Positions 1 to 8,732 of a stretch of DNA of 64,000 bases are shown here, piece by piece. The translations under genes were made by a program, and so were the position numbers. The notes below the pieces were generated by a model that saw only the letters and a program-made list of their open reading frames with translations, had not been told where the DNA came from and did no database searches. Source of the DNA: Myxococcota bacterium (lineage in GTDB: Bacteria > Myxococcota_C > UBA6777). Each line of letters opens with the position of its first letter. Within the stretch, counting starts at the first letter, position 1. The stretch is taken from contig JAKLKB010000005.1 in NCBI GenBank assembly GCA_023150835.1, positions 30,992-94,991 of the forward strand. Direction: 5' to 3'.

Positions 1-821
1 AAGCTCTTGCGTTGCGTCACTCCTTCGCGTGGACGAAAGACCAAGCTCACGCTCTCTTGCGAGCGCAGCGCTCCCTCTAACACCGTCGCATCGGTGGCGC
101 TTTGCAGGCGTACCCCCAACGGAAGACCGCTGACTTCTTGTTCGGGTGGCAGACGCAGGCGAAGTTGTGACACGGGACTTGGGGGGAGTTGGAAGGCCAA
201 CACAGATCCACGAGGCGTATGACGGATCGCACTTCCTGCATCGATCCACAAACGCCCTTGCGACGGCCCCCACACGTCCAACACAAAGCCAGCGCTTGTT
301 GCGCGCACGCTGCCCAGAATGCCCGAGAGTTCGACATTTGATACGGCAAATCCGCTCATCGGCAAAAAGATCCGCTGCCATCCTTGGCGTGCGACACGCA
401 GTTTCATCTCGATCCGCAGACGAGCTTGTTGGCCTTGCCAGACGGCCCCTTCGCAATGAACGCGCTTCAACAACCATCGCATCGGAGCCTGCTTGGTTTC
501 AGCGGATTGTTGCGCAACCCACGCTTGCCAACGCGCATACAACTGGCCGTATGGAACGACCACACCATCGGCTTGATCTTGCAACAAGCTTTGCCAAGCC
601 TCGACAGGCGTCCAGATCAAACGCAACGAGGGAAAAGACTCCGAGGGTTTCGGCCTTGTAAGACGTGGGCCATGACTCCCGTCCCATCGAGAAAAAGATG
701 CACCCGTTCCATCTAAAAACGGACTCGGTTTGCCCGCAAATGCCGCCTGTTGTGCGCCCCACTTCCACACGCACACACACACGACGCACATCCACCAACG
801 AAGGAGGTTTTGGTTCTCCAT
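1..821 (-). CDS. Secreted envelope protein, 3' end outside the window
   Basis: Read by hand on the minus strand. An open frame begins at ATG 821 (GTG at 824 is also possible) and has no stop down to base 1, so at least 273 residues are present. The Shine-Dalgarno AAGGAGG lies in the last codons of the upstream 1287-aa gene, whose stop is only 5 bp away, so the two are coupled in an operon. Residues about 8-30 form a hydrophobic signal segment ending near FAG. The mature part is beta-rich. Around residues 115-200 it resembles the N-terminal part of the upstream protein, with a strand pattern LRIEMKLRVARQGWQRIFLP against LLEADLALRVLRDKGWVRVS. I infer a paralogue. The family is not recognised and the function is unknown. 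Export is well supported by the signal segment. Confidence 0.75.
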   Translation of the reverse strand, partial: MENQNLLRWWMCVVCVCVWKWGAQQAAFAGKPSPFLDGTGASFSRWDGSHGPRLTRPKPSESFPSLRLIWTPVEAWQSLLQDQADGVVVPYGQLYARWQAWVAQQSAETKQAPMRWLLKRVHCEGAVWQGQQARLRIEMKLRVARQGWQRIFLPMSGFAVSNVELSGILGSVRATSAGFVLDVWGPSQGRLWIDAGSAIRHTPRGSVLAFQLPPSPVSQLRLRLPPEQEVSGLPLGVRLQSATDATVLEGALRSQESVSLVFRPREGVTQRKS

Positions 822-826
822 CACGA

Positions 827-3800
827 TCAATCCTCCTTTTTACCCGTTTTTTTCGCCGCTGGGGTCTTGGCTTTGGCGGTGGACTTTGGCGCAGCGGAGT
901 CCACCTCAGCAGAGGTGTTTTGTTGAGGCTTGTTCGTTTGGGAGGTTGCGCTGCCTGACGAAGTTTCTGGAGCCGCACTGGCTTCGGGCACATTGGCAAC
1001 TGTCTTCGCGGTCGTGCCAGCAACCGTCTTCTCGGTCGTTTGGGTAGAAACAGGCGGAGCAGATGAAGAGGTCTTGCTCGATGTTGCCGATCCCGCTTTG
1101 TAATTGTCCAAGACCGCAAGATCATCGCCCTCATCGGACGGGATAGTTGGAAGCGGTGAAGCCGACGGACTCGGCGCGGTTTTGGGAGCAGATGAAGCCG
1201 ACGGACTTGGCGCGGTTTGTGGGTTCGCTTCGGCCAGCTTCGCCCAACGATCATCTCCGCCGAGGTTTGCGGCTCCCACCAACATCTGCCAGCGTTCGCC
1301 CGCGTTGCGGAACAAAGCGATCCCCATCCATCCCACCGACAACATCGCCACCGACACCGAGGCAGAATACAGCAAATGCACCCACGCCACAGGCAACAGG
1401 CTCGAACCAAACAACAGCAACAAAAAGGCGAACGTCGCAAGCCGTAGCCGCTGAATCCCCTGTTGTAACGGGCTTCCTAGCACCAACAGCACCACAAACA
1501 TCACCAAAAACGCCGCCAGTTCCAAAGCCCATTGCAACCAAGGACTGCGAAAGGCCACGTTGACACGGACGTTTCCAGAGCGCGATACAAACGCTTTGTA
1601 TTTTGCACGACGCGGAAACTGCGTAGACATCTCTCCCGCAGCCCCCACAAGCCCGGCATATTCGCCCGATAACGTCCCCCAAAATCCACCATCCCACGCC
1701 GAAACCCACAACGCCTCACGCAAGATCTGCCACATCCCCCGCACATTCAAGCGATGCCACATCGACGTATCGTAGGCCACATACGACGGATTCTTGGGCA
1801 GATGCAGACGCAACGTACTTCGCAACACAGGCGTATCCACCAAGATCGGGCCTTGGTAAGCCAAACTTCCCGACCACTGATCCAATCGCGTCTTGTTGGG
1901 CAAGGCATGGCGATAACGCACGATCAACGGAAAGACTTGGCCATCGTTTCGCTGCACCAGATCCACCAACAACTCACCTTTTGCATCCAACTCGAAACGA
2001 TATCGATCACGCTCTGCCACCCGCAAGGAAAGCACCTGTGCTTCTTGTGGCAACTTGACCTTCAAAAACTGACGGCCCCGATTGCGGATCTGCGCCATCG
2101 CCAAGACTTGGACCTCGCCTTCCATATTGACCACCGCTTCGATGTGCATCACGGGAACCACCGCACTCAACACTTGTGCATAACGATGGCGACGCAAGTA
2201 GATCTTCAAAGCAGGCGGTTCTTTTTCACGCGAACGCAACACCCGAGACACTTTGGTTCCTGACGCAAACGACGGGATATCCGAGACATCCACACGTGTG
2301 ATCCCTCGCGTCTCTTCGTCTTGCAATGACAAGCTCTCTTCTTTCTTTAATCCCCAATACACCTCTTGGCGCAAAGCCCCCGGGATCACAAATGCAGGCA
2401 ATACCACATCGCGCAAAGCTCCTACATCCATCGCCTTTTTGAAGGGGTAGGCGTAGGTAAACGACACCAAAAAATGCGCATCACGCGGGATGCGGCGATC
2501 CATCAACAAGGTATACGTCGTCTTGCCTTGCTTCTCTTCTTTTCGGGTTTCACGGACGATCGTCGTGATCTGGATGCGCTTTGCCACTTCCGAAGACACC
2601 GTAAATTGAAGCTGCTTGGTCCCTGCAAAACGCACTTGATATCGCAACGTCCCCTCGATCCGATAGCCATCTTCGCGCAGTTGCACAGGCAACCAAGCCT
2701 GCGCTTCGATCGCCGTAGCTTTCCGACGCAGCTTGACTTTCCCCTCGGCAGGACGGCCCACATAGCGAAACGCTTGACGCAACGGATAACGCCCACCTCG
2801 TCCCAACGCCGCCACTTCGTCGATATCTTCGACCGACATCAGCCCCTTCAAACCTTCGGTCTCAAGGTCCAGATGGCGTGGCAACAACAAGCCCACCTCG
2901 CCACGTTCGCTCTCCAATCCCAACGGCTCAATCAACGGAATCGCCAACGTATCCGCCAAAGTATGCTTTCGCTGCATCCGCACCTGACAACGATGCACCA
3001 AACCACTCTGATAACGCACACGACCAAACAGCCGCTGCAAGGCTTGGAGCGAACGCGGACTCGTCAACCGCTCACGCAACAAACTCTCCGAAGACCCGAT
3101 CTGTTGCAAAAGGTCCCATCCCATCTGGTGTTTCAACGTCGCCCAAAGCTGCTGCGCTGAGACTTGGCGGATCTGCACAGGCCCCCCGATCTTGTCCTTT
3201 AACGTCACCACCAAAGTGTCCTTCCCTTCGAGGTAATGATCTTCCATCGAAGGACACGTCACCTGCAACAACTTCCAGTCCGCAGGGATCCGAAAACGCA
3301 GGCGATCCACTCCCGCACGCTCGATCTGAAACGCCACATTTGTCCACAACATCGCTTGCTCTTCATCCAATTGAAGCTGATGTGCGACACGGCCCCGCAA
3401 GCGCGGCTGGATCTTTTCGAGCGTCACCGTCAAACTGTAATCCGTCGAAAGATACGAAAAAGCCTGCTGAGGAGCGCTGGTCTTGTTGATGCGGGCGTAT
3501 TCTTCGGGATCGATCTGGTTGACGCCTTGTTGTGCGGGGATCTTGATCTGCAACGCACCATCCACGCGCAACGCGATCCCTCCGTGTTGCCAAGCCGCTC
3601 CCTCGACACGTACCTTCGGGATCTCCACTCGTTCGGGCGTCTTCGGCCAGATCTGCTCAAACTCCAAACGCAGCGACTGGCTGCCTTTCAGCGTCTTTCG
3701 CCACAGCAACACAAGGATCTGTGCATCGTTGTGTTTGCGCGTGCGCCATCGCAAAAGCTGTCCACCCGCATCCACCGAGATCAAACGATTTCCCGCAGGC

Positions 3801-4690
3801 AAATGGATCTCCGTCGTATCCTGCCCCCCGCGCAAGATCCGCAAGCCGATATCTGCCCGCATCCGCAACGCCCCTTCGCTCAACACGCAATCCAGTTGGG
3901 TTTGCGCCGACAAGATCGTCCGACTCCCCGTCTGGACCTGTTGGCGCGGAAACCACCGCAACAACAAGGCACTCTGCGGACCCAACTGCAACGTCGCGGT
4001 CGCTTCGTCGCCCTTACTCACCAACGGCGCAGATTCCCCATTGACCGACATCTGAAGCCCTTTGCCTTGAACGCTGATCTGCAACTGTGTCTGTGGCGTC
4101 GGAGGGATCGAGATCTGCGCCTCACGCCAACCCCCTTGGCGCTTTGCTTGGCCTTGAAACACCAAGTGCAGCTTGTGGACGCCTGCTCCCTGCACCAACA
4201 AGTGCGGTGTTCCCCCTTGTCTTGCCGAAGAAAACAACAAAGCCGGCTTTCCGTCCAGATGTGCCGTCCACAGCGGCAACCCTTGGAAGGGCAATGACAC
4301 GCGCACCCACCCTTTGTCTCGCAAAACACGCAACGCGAGATCGGCCTCCAACAACACCTGCTCGCCCTGCACGCGCACCCGATACGTCGCGTGTGTCAAC
4401 ACCGCTGACACAGGCACCTGTTGAGAACGCTGTTTCTGCCAACGTTTCAGGATATCCATCAACACGCTGTACTGCTCGCGTGAAAGAAACACCCCCTCTT
4501 CCTTCATCACTTGTCCGAGCCGATGATAGGGCACATACACGCGCACTTCTCGCAAGGTCTCAATCTTCTCGCTGTTCGTCGGACGCGAAGACGGCCCACT
4601 CTCCGCCTTCACCACACCCATCGCACCCCACCATGACCCCAACAAGGCCAAAGCACACCATAGACCGCACCACCGTCGTCTCTCAAGCAT
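827..4690 (-). CDS. Very large envelope protein with C-terminal membrane segments (1287 aa)
   Basis: Starts at ATG 4690 behind GGGAAGAGG. Residues 1-30 form a signal peptide ending near VVKAES. Most of the chain (about 50-1040) is beta-rich with no enzyme motif I can name. From about 1060 to 1130 there are two or three hydrophobic segments (for example LAAFLVMFVVLLVLG), then a tail of about 150 residues rich in Ala, Ser, Thr, Pro and Lys, ending KKTGKKED. This suggests a large extracytoplasmic domain held by C-terminal membrane helices, with the tail probably cytoplasmic. It is followed at once by a shorter secreted protein with similar beta modules, so the two may act together. The family is not recognised. 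Localisation is an inference from the hydrophobic segments. Confidence 0.85.
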   Translation of the reverse strand: MLERRRWCGLWCALALLGSWWGAMGVVKAESGPSSRPTNSEKIETLREVRVYVPYHRLGQVMKEEGVFLSREQYSVLMDILKRWQKQRSQQVPVSAVLTHATYRVRVQGEQVLLEADLALRVLRDKGWVRVSLPFQGLPLWTAHLDGKPALLFSSARQGGTPHLLVQGAGVHKLHLVFQGQAKRQGGWREAQISIPPTPQTQLQISVQGKGLQMSVNGESAPLVSKGDEATATLQLGPQSALLLRWFPRQQVQTGSRTILSAQTQLDCVLSEGALRMRADIGLRILRGGQDTTEIHLPAGNRLISVDAGGQLLRWRTRKHNDAQILVLLWRKTLKGSQSLRLEFEQIWPKTPERVEIPKVRVEGAAWQHGGIALRVDGALQIKIPAQQGVNQIDPEEYARINKTSAPQQAFSYLSTDYSLTVTLEKIQPRLRGRVAHQLQLDEEQAMLWTNVAFQIERAGVDRLRFRIPADWKLLQVTCPSMEDHYLEGKDTLVVTLKDKIGGPVQIRQVSAQQLWATLKHQMGWDLLQQIGSSESLLRERLTSPRSLQALQRLFGRVRYQSGLVHRCQVRMQRKHTLADTLAIPLIEPLGLESERGEVGLLLPRHLDLETEGLKGLMSVEDIDEVAALGRGGRYPLRQAFRYVGRPAEGKVKLRRKATAIEAQAWLPVQLREDGYRIEGTLRYQVRFAGTKQLQFTVSSEVAKRIQITTIVRETRKEEKQGKTTYTLLMDRRIPRDAHFLVSFTYAYPFKKAMDVGALRDVVLPAFVIPGALRQEVYWGLKKEESLSLQDEETRGITRVDVSDIPSFASGTKVSRVLRSREKEPPALKIYLRRHRYAQVLSAVVPVMHIEAVVNMEGEVQVLAMAQIRNRGRQFLKVKLPQEAQVLSLRVAERDRYRFELDAKGELLVDLVQRNDGQVFPLIVRYRHALPNKTRLDQWSGSLAYQGPILVDTPVLRSTLRLHLPKNPSYVAYDTSMWHRLNVRGMWQILREALWVSAWDGGFWGTLSGEYAGLVGAAGEMSTQFPRRAKYKAFVSRSGNVRVNVAFRSPWLQWALELAAFLVMFVVLLVLGSPLQQGIQRLRLATFAFLLLLFGSSLLPVAWVHLLYSASVSVAMLSVGWMGIALFRNAGERWQMLVGAANLGGDDRWAKLAEANPQTAPSPSASSAPKTAPSPSASPLPTIPSDEGDDLAVLDNYKAGSATSSKTSSSAPPVSTQTTEKTVAGTTAKTVANVPEASAAPETSSGSATSQTNKPQQNTSAEVDSAAPKSTAKAKTPAAKKTGKKED

Positions 4691-4814
4691 CCTCTTCCCT
4701 CGCTTCTTTGCTAGGTTGTTTTGCCAAACACAGATCGGTATAACACAGATCCCCCCCCAAACGCATCCCCCCCAAAAACGATCTAACTCCGCCCTTCCCC
4801 GTTGTCCTTGTGGC

Positions 4815-5849
4815 TTAATTTCGCCCCATCATCTCGTCGTCTTCGGCGTAAAAATCCAGATACCACGCGACAAACCGCCGCACGCCCTCTTGGATCGATG
4901 TCGCAGGTTGAAACTGCGTGACTGCCGCAAGTTCCGAGGCGTTCGCGTACGTCGCAGGAACATCGCCGGGCTGGATCGGCAACAGCTCCTTTTGGGCTTT
5001 CTTGCCGAGCGTCTCTTCGAGCGCTTCGATCATCTCCAACAAACGAACAGGTTGGTTGTTGCCGATATTAAACAGGCGATACGGTGCGGAACTTGTGGCA
5101 GGATCGGGATGCTGCGTAGAAAAAGCAGAGTTGGGCTGCGCAGGGTGATCGAGCAAACGAACGATGCCTTCGACGATATCATCCACATAGGTAAAATCGC
5201 GCTGCATATCGCCGTGATTGAAGACTTGGATCGGTTTTCCCGACAGGATGGCGCGTGTAAACAAAAACAACGCCATATCGGGCCTTCCCCAAGGGCCGTA
5301 CACCGTAAAAAATCGCAAACCTGACGTCGGGATCTGGTAGAGATGACTGTACGCATGGGCCATCAGCTCGTTGGCCCGCTTTGTGGCTGCGTAAAGGCTC
5401 ACAGGATGGGACACATCGTGATGCTCCGAAAATGGCATCGCTGTATTCATCCCATACACCGAGCTTGACGAAGCGTACAACAAGTGCTTGACGGGATGAT
5501 GACGGCATCCTTCGAGGATATGCAAAAACCCCATCATGTTGCTGTCGATGTAAGTGTAGGGATCGCGCAACGAATGGCGCACTCCTGCTTGTGCCGCAAG
5601 ATGGATCACATACGTGGGCTGCTGTTGCGCAAAGATCCGCTCCATCACCTCCCGCTCGCACAGATCGTTGCGAAAAAAGGTAAAGCCCTCAAACCCCCGC
5701 AAATGCCCAAGCCGCGCTTCTTTTAAACGCACATCGTAATAAGCGTTCACGTTGTCGAGTCCGATCACTTCGTCACCCCGCGCAAGCAACCGCAAACTCA
5801 CATGATACCCAATAAACCCCGCAACTCCCGTCACAAAGATACGCGCCAC
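4815..5849 (-). CDS. UDP-glucuronate 4-epimerase-like SDR enzyme
   Basis: Extended short-chain dehydrogenase that interconverts nucleotide sugars, most like LpsL/CapI enzymes making UDP-galacturonate from UDP-glucuronate. Visible are the NAD motif GVAGFIG near the N terminus, the SSSSVYG strand, the catalytic YAATK (Tyr and Lys) and the family signature VYGPWGRPDMALF. I chose GTG 5849 (344 aa) because AAGGAG sits 6 nt upstream; ATG 5882 would add 11 residues without a good Shine-Dalgarno. It lies just downstream of a nucleotide-sugar dehydrogenase on the same strand, so the pair probably makes uronic-acid precursors for capsule, LPS or exopolysaccharide. The exact sugar cannot be fixed from sequence alone. 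Confidence 0.9.
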   Translation of the reverse strand: MARIFVTGVAGFIGYHVSLRLLARGDEVIGLDNVNAYYDVRLKEARLGHLRGFEGFTFFRNDLCEREVMERIFAQQQPTYVIHLAAQAGVRHSLRDPYTYIDSNMMGFLHILEGCRHHPVKHLLYASSSSVYGMNTAMPFSEHHDVSHPVSLYAATKRANELMAHAYSHLYQIPTSGLRFFTVYGPWGRPDMALFLFTRAILSGKPIQVFNHGDMQRDFTYVDDIVEGIVRLLDHPAQPNSAFSTQHPDPATSSAPYRLFNIGNNQPVRLLEMIEALEETLGKKAQKELLPIQPGDVPATYANASELAAVTQFQPATSIQEGVRRFVAWYLDFYAEDDEMMGRN

Positions 5850-5922
5850 ATCCCACTCCTTGACCTTGTATTGGCCTTTCATCGACTCTTCGGCGTGGAA
5901 ACCCCCGTGTTGACGAGGCTTC

Positions 5923-7200
5923 TTAAAGACTCCAATAATGAAAACCTGTCGGGACTTGGTGAGGTCTCAAGATCGACTTGATATCGCCGATCACACCACC
6001 CGCATTCAGTCCTGCAAACAGTTGCGCAACGGGCATCTCTCGAAACATCCGATGCGCCACCGCCAAGATCACACCATCCAGATCCCTCATCTCTTCCCAT
6101 CCCACCAACGAAACACCGTACTCTTCAAATGCCTCGTGTGCGTTGGCGGTCGGATCGAACACCAGCGTTTTGACCCCAAATTCCTGCAATTCATGGAGGA
6201 TATCTGGCACGCGGCTGTTGCGCAGATCCGTCACATCTTCTTTAAAGGTCAAGCCCAATACTCCGATACGCTTTCCCGCAGGGGCCAGCCCCGAACGCAC
6301 CATCGTCTTGATCATCCGTTGCGCAACATACGCCCCCATTCCATCATTGATCCGACGCCCCGCCAAGATCACCGCTGGATGATAACCTGTCGCTTCCGCC
6401 TTTGCCGTCAGATAATACGGATCCACACCGATACAATGCCCCCCCACCAGACCGGGACGGAACGGCAGAAAGTTCCATTTGGTCCCCGCTGCCTCCAAAA
6501 CGTCTGTGGTTCGGATGCCAAGACGCTCAAAGATCAGCGCAAGCTCGTTCATTAGCGCGATATTGAGATCACGCTGCACGTTTTCGATCACCTTAGCTGC
6601 TTCCGCCACTTTGATCGAAGAAGCCCGATGCAAGCCGGCCTTTACAAACGCCCCGTACACCGAGGCCACCCGCTCAAGCGTTTCCTGATCTTCGCCTGCC
6701 ACGATCTTCACAACCCGCTCAAGCGTATGTTGCCGATCCCCCGGGTTGATCCGCTCTGGCGAGTAACCTAGCTTAAAATCACTGCGCGAAAGGCCCGATA
6801 CCCTCGCCAAGATCGGACCACAGATATCTTCCGTCACTCCGGGATACACCGTCGACTCATACACCACCACATCGCCTTTTTTGAGATAGCGCCCCACCGT
6901 TTCCGAGGCTTTCTCGACGATGCTCAAGTCCGGGTTGCGATCTGAATCGATCGGCGTCGGCACAGTCACAATAAAAAAAGTCGACTCTCGCATCTGTTCG
7001 GGATCGACCGTGAATTGGATCGCGAGATCGCGCAGACTTTCGGATTCCACTTCGCCCGTCCGATCCACTCCGCGCTGCAATTCTTCGATTCGGCTCTTTT
7101 GGATATCAAACCCCACCGTCCGAGAAAAATGACGCGCACACGCCACCGCCACAGGAAGCCCCACATAACCCAATCCCACCACAGCAATCTTTTCAGGCAT
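5923..7200 (-). CDS. Nucleotide-sugar 6-dehydrogenase (TviB/CapL/WbpA type)
   Basis: NAD-dependent four-electron oxidation of a UDP-hexose or UDP-N-acetylhexosamine to the uronic acid. The chain shows the N-terminal Rossmann motif VVGLGYVGLP, the STVYPG strand, and the active-site segment GGHCIGVDPYYL with the catalytic Cys. The C-terminal domain begins near VLGLTFKEDVTDLRNS. The GGHCIGVDPYYL and AGRRIND wording is closest to the TviB/CapL group, so UDP-HexNAc is a likelier substrate than UDP-glucose. I chose ATG 7200 (425 aa); the open frame extends upstream to 7365 only by reading through a duplicated intergenic repeat. It is cotranscribed with the epimerase downstream. Confidence 0.93.
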   Translation of the reverse strand: MPEKIAVVGLGYVGLPVAVACARHFSRTVGFDIQKSRIEELQRGVDRTGEVESESLRDLAIQFTVDPEQMRESTFFIVTVPTPIDSDRNPDLSIVEKASETVGRYLKKGDVVVYESTVYPGVTEDICGPILARVSGLSRSDFKLGYSPERINPGDRQHTLERVVKIVAGEDQETLERVASVYGAFVKAGLHRASSIKVAEAAKVIENVQRDLNIALMNELALIFERLGIRTTDVLEAAGTKWNFLPFRPGLVGGHCIGVDPYYLTAKAEATGYHPAVILAGRRINDGMGAYVAQRMIKTMVRSGLAPAGKRIGVLGLTFKEDVTDLRNSRVPDILHELQEFGVKTLVFDPTANAHEAFEEYGVSLVGWEEMRDLDGVILAVAHRMFREMPVAQLFAGLNAGGVIGDIKSILRPHQVPTGFHYWSL

Positions 7201-7232
7201 CGTTTCTTTACCTTTGTTTTTTCTCACGCCGC

Positions 7233-7331
7233 TCCCTTCGCACAAGTATCGCGCAAAAGGAGGTGCTGCTTGTGTCTTCATCACCTCTTTATTCCCTTCG
7301 CACAAGTATCGCGCAAAAGGAGGTGCTGCTT
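7233..7331. repeat. 39-bp direct repeat, two perfect copies, 60-bp period
   Basis: Copies occupy 7233-7271 and 7293-7331 and are identical. They lie directly upstream of the dehydrogenase start on the minus strand. If translated in the dehydrogenase frame they would give the peptide AAPPFARYLCEG twice, which is why the longer start is rejected. Each copy carries short complementary arms (CCTTCGC and GCGcaaAAGG), so a weak hairpin is possible. Confidence 0.9.
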
Positions 7332-7404
7332 TGTCTGGACCCTGCGCTTCTACGACCCACCGCACGTCTTAGCACACCCCAGCACGCACCCCAACACTCT
7401 TCTA

Positions 7405-8214
7405 TCAAAACAACGGATCATGCCCAAGGGCTTGCGCTTCGAGCGTCGGGATCCGATACTCGCGCCGCGCCACCAAGATCAAACGCGATGCCTCCAAATC
7501 ATACGCAGCCCCCTCCAGATCCCCGTACGCTTCCAAGCTAATAAACCCACACTGCTTGCACATATCGCTCAACTCCACTGCCGAATAAAGCTGCATATCC
7601 CACGTGAATTCACGCGTCTCTGCGCCATTAATCACGATCCAACGATTGTTGATCGAACGCCACGCATCCACCGCACGCCGCTCCTCCAACAAATACACTC
7701 CACCTTCTTCGCTCCAACTTCGCGCCACAAAATGCCGAATCAACAACTCTTTCCCCAACAAGTCCATCAAGAGCTGTCCCCCCGGGCGCAACGAATTGTG
7801 CATATTCTTGAGGGTCTTGAAATTCTCCTTTGGGTCCGCAAAATAACCAAAACTCGAAAACAAATTCAGTACCGCATGAAAACGACCCGGGCGAACAAAC
7901 CCGCGCATATCCCCCTGCACGACCTCCAGCGACAACCCTTCGGCATCCGCTTGCAAGCGCACCTTCTCCAAAAAACTTGCCGTCCGATCCACGCAGGTCA
8001 CCGCATATCCCCGACGCGCCAACTCCAACGCATGACGCCCCGGCCCACAAGCCACGTCCAAGATCTGCGCTCCTTCGGGCAAATTCAACAACGCCAACAT
8101 CTGCGTCACTTCTTGCTCTGCCCGCTCCCATCGCTGCGCCGAAAACAACACGGGCGACACCGCTTCCCAAAACGCATCGTCCTCATGCCACCTCTTCTCC
8201 GTACCCCTGCTCAT
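7405..8214 (-). CDS. Class I SAM-dependent methyltransferase
   Basis: Rossmann-fold methyltransferase of 269 aa. Motif I is ILDVACGPGRHALELARRG, followed by the acidic strand end VTCVDRT and a motif around VVQGDMRGF. The substrate cannot be told; the C-terminal part has beta strands typical of small-molecule methyltransferases. ATG 8214 is chosen because GGGAGAAG sits about 7 nt upstream; the frame stays open to 8295 but that part overlaps a dispersed repeat. It lies upstream of the nucleotide-sugar genes on the same strand, separated by the 39-bp duplication, so a role in the same polysaccharide pathway is possible but unproven. Confidence 0.88.
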   Translation of the reverse strand: MSRGTEKRWHEDDAFWEAVSPVLFSAQRWERAEQEVTQMLALLNLPEGAQILDVACGPGRHALELARRGYAVTCVDRTASFLEKVRLQADAEGLSLEVVQGDMRGFVRPGRFHAVLNLFSSFGYFADPKENFKTLKNMHNSLRPGGQLLMDLLGKELLIRHFVARSWSEEGGVYLLEERRAVDAWRSINNRWIVINGAETREFTWDMQLYSAVELSDMCKQCGFISLEAYGDLEGAAYDLEASRLILVARREYRIPTLEAQALGHDPLF

Positions 8215-8258
8215 CGCTTTCTTCTCCCAAGCTGCTTTCTGGCGCTGTTTTCTCTCTG

Positions 8259-8378
8259 GATAGGACTTACGCAGTTCGATACGAAAAAGGCCCATGTTCG
8301 GGCGTGGGCGGTTCGCGAACCGCCCCTACAACGTTCTGATATCTCAGGGTTTCCCTTTTCAACTGCGTAACTCCTATC
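8259..8378. mobile_element. MITE-like element, about 120 bp, TIR family A
   Basis: The ends are inverted repeats: GATAGGACTTACGCAGTT on the left against GATAGGAGTTACGCAGTT read inward from the right, one mismatch in 18. The interior holds a perfect 20-bp palindrome GGGCGGTTCGCGAACCGCCC (about 8309-8328) followed by CTACA. No coding capacity. A second, longer element with the same type of ends lies at 25799-25961. It sits in the divergent space 8215-8732 between the methyltransferase and the MopE-like lipoprotein. I see nothing else in that space. Confidence 0.75.
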
Positions 8379-8732
8379 TGGAATCTTTTTTGTTCCCCAC
8401 GCAAACACCAAGTTTGCCCGAAGCCACGCCACCAACGCAACCCCCTCCGCTTTCCACCCCCCACCGCACTTCACGATCGCCTCGCCTTGCAGAAGCACAA
8501 CACCTTCGCTAAAGTACCCTCCACACAAACGCGGCGCTTTTTTTCTTCTCGCAGCCTCCCCCAACGTCACCGTCCTCACCCCATCCACACACCGCAGCGT
8601 TTGATTCTCTGACCCTTGCCATCGAGTTTTCCGCAAGGTGCGTCCCCTCAACCCAACCGCACATACGCGCCTGCGTTGTCGAGACTCGAACAAACCTCCA
8701 TTCCCAAACCTCTAGCCCCCGTGAGGTGGATC

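Noticed and set aside
499-1440. 313-codon minus-strand frame
   Set aside because: It is out of phase with both envelope genes, whose signal peptides and Shine-Dalgarno sites are clear.
3236-4297. 353-codon plus-strand frame over the 1287-aa gene
   Set aside because: Composition (His, Gln, Arg-rich) is that of a complement shadow, and no Shine-Dalgarno fits.
7201-7365. N-terminal extension of the dehydrogenase
   Set aside because: It would translate the duplicated intergenic repeat; ATG 7200 begins right at the Rossmann motif.
7015-8370. 451-codon plus-strand frame over the dehydrogenase and methyltransferase
   Set aside because: Spans two real minus-strand genes and the 39-bp repeats; no family.
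8640-8710. tRNA-like TTCGAGTC segment on the minus strand
   Set aside because: No acceptor or anticodon stem could be drawn around it.
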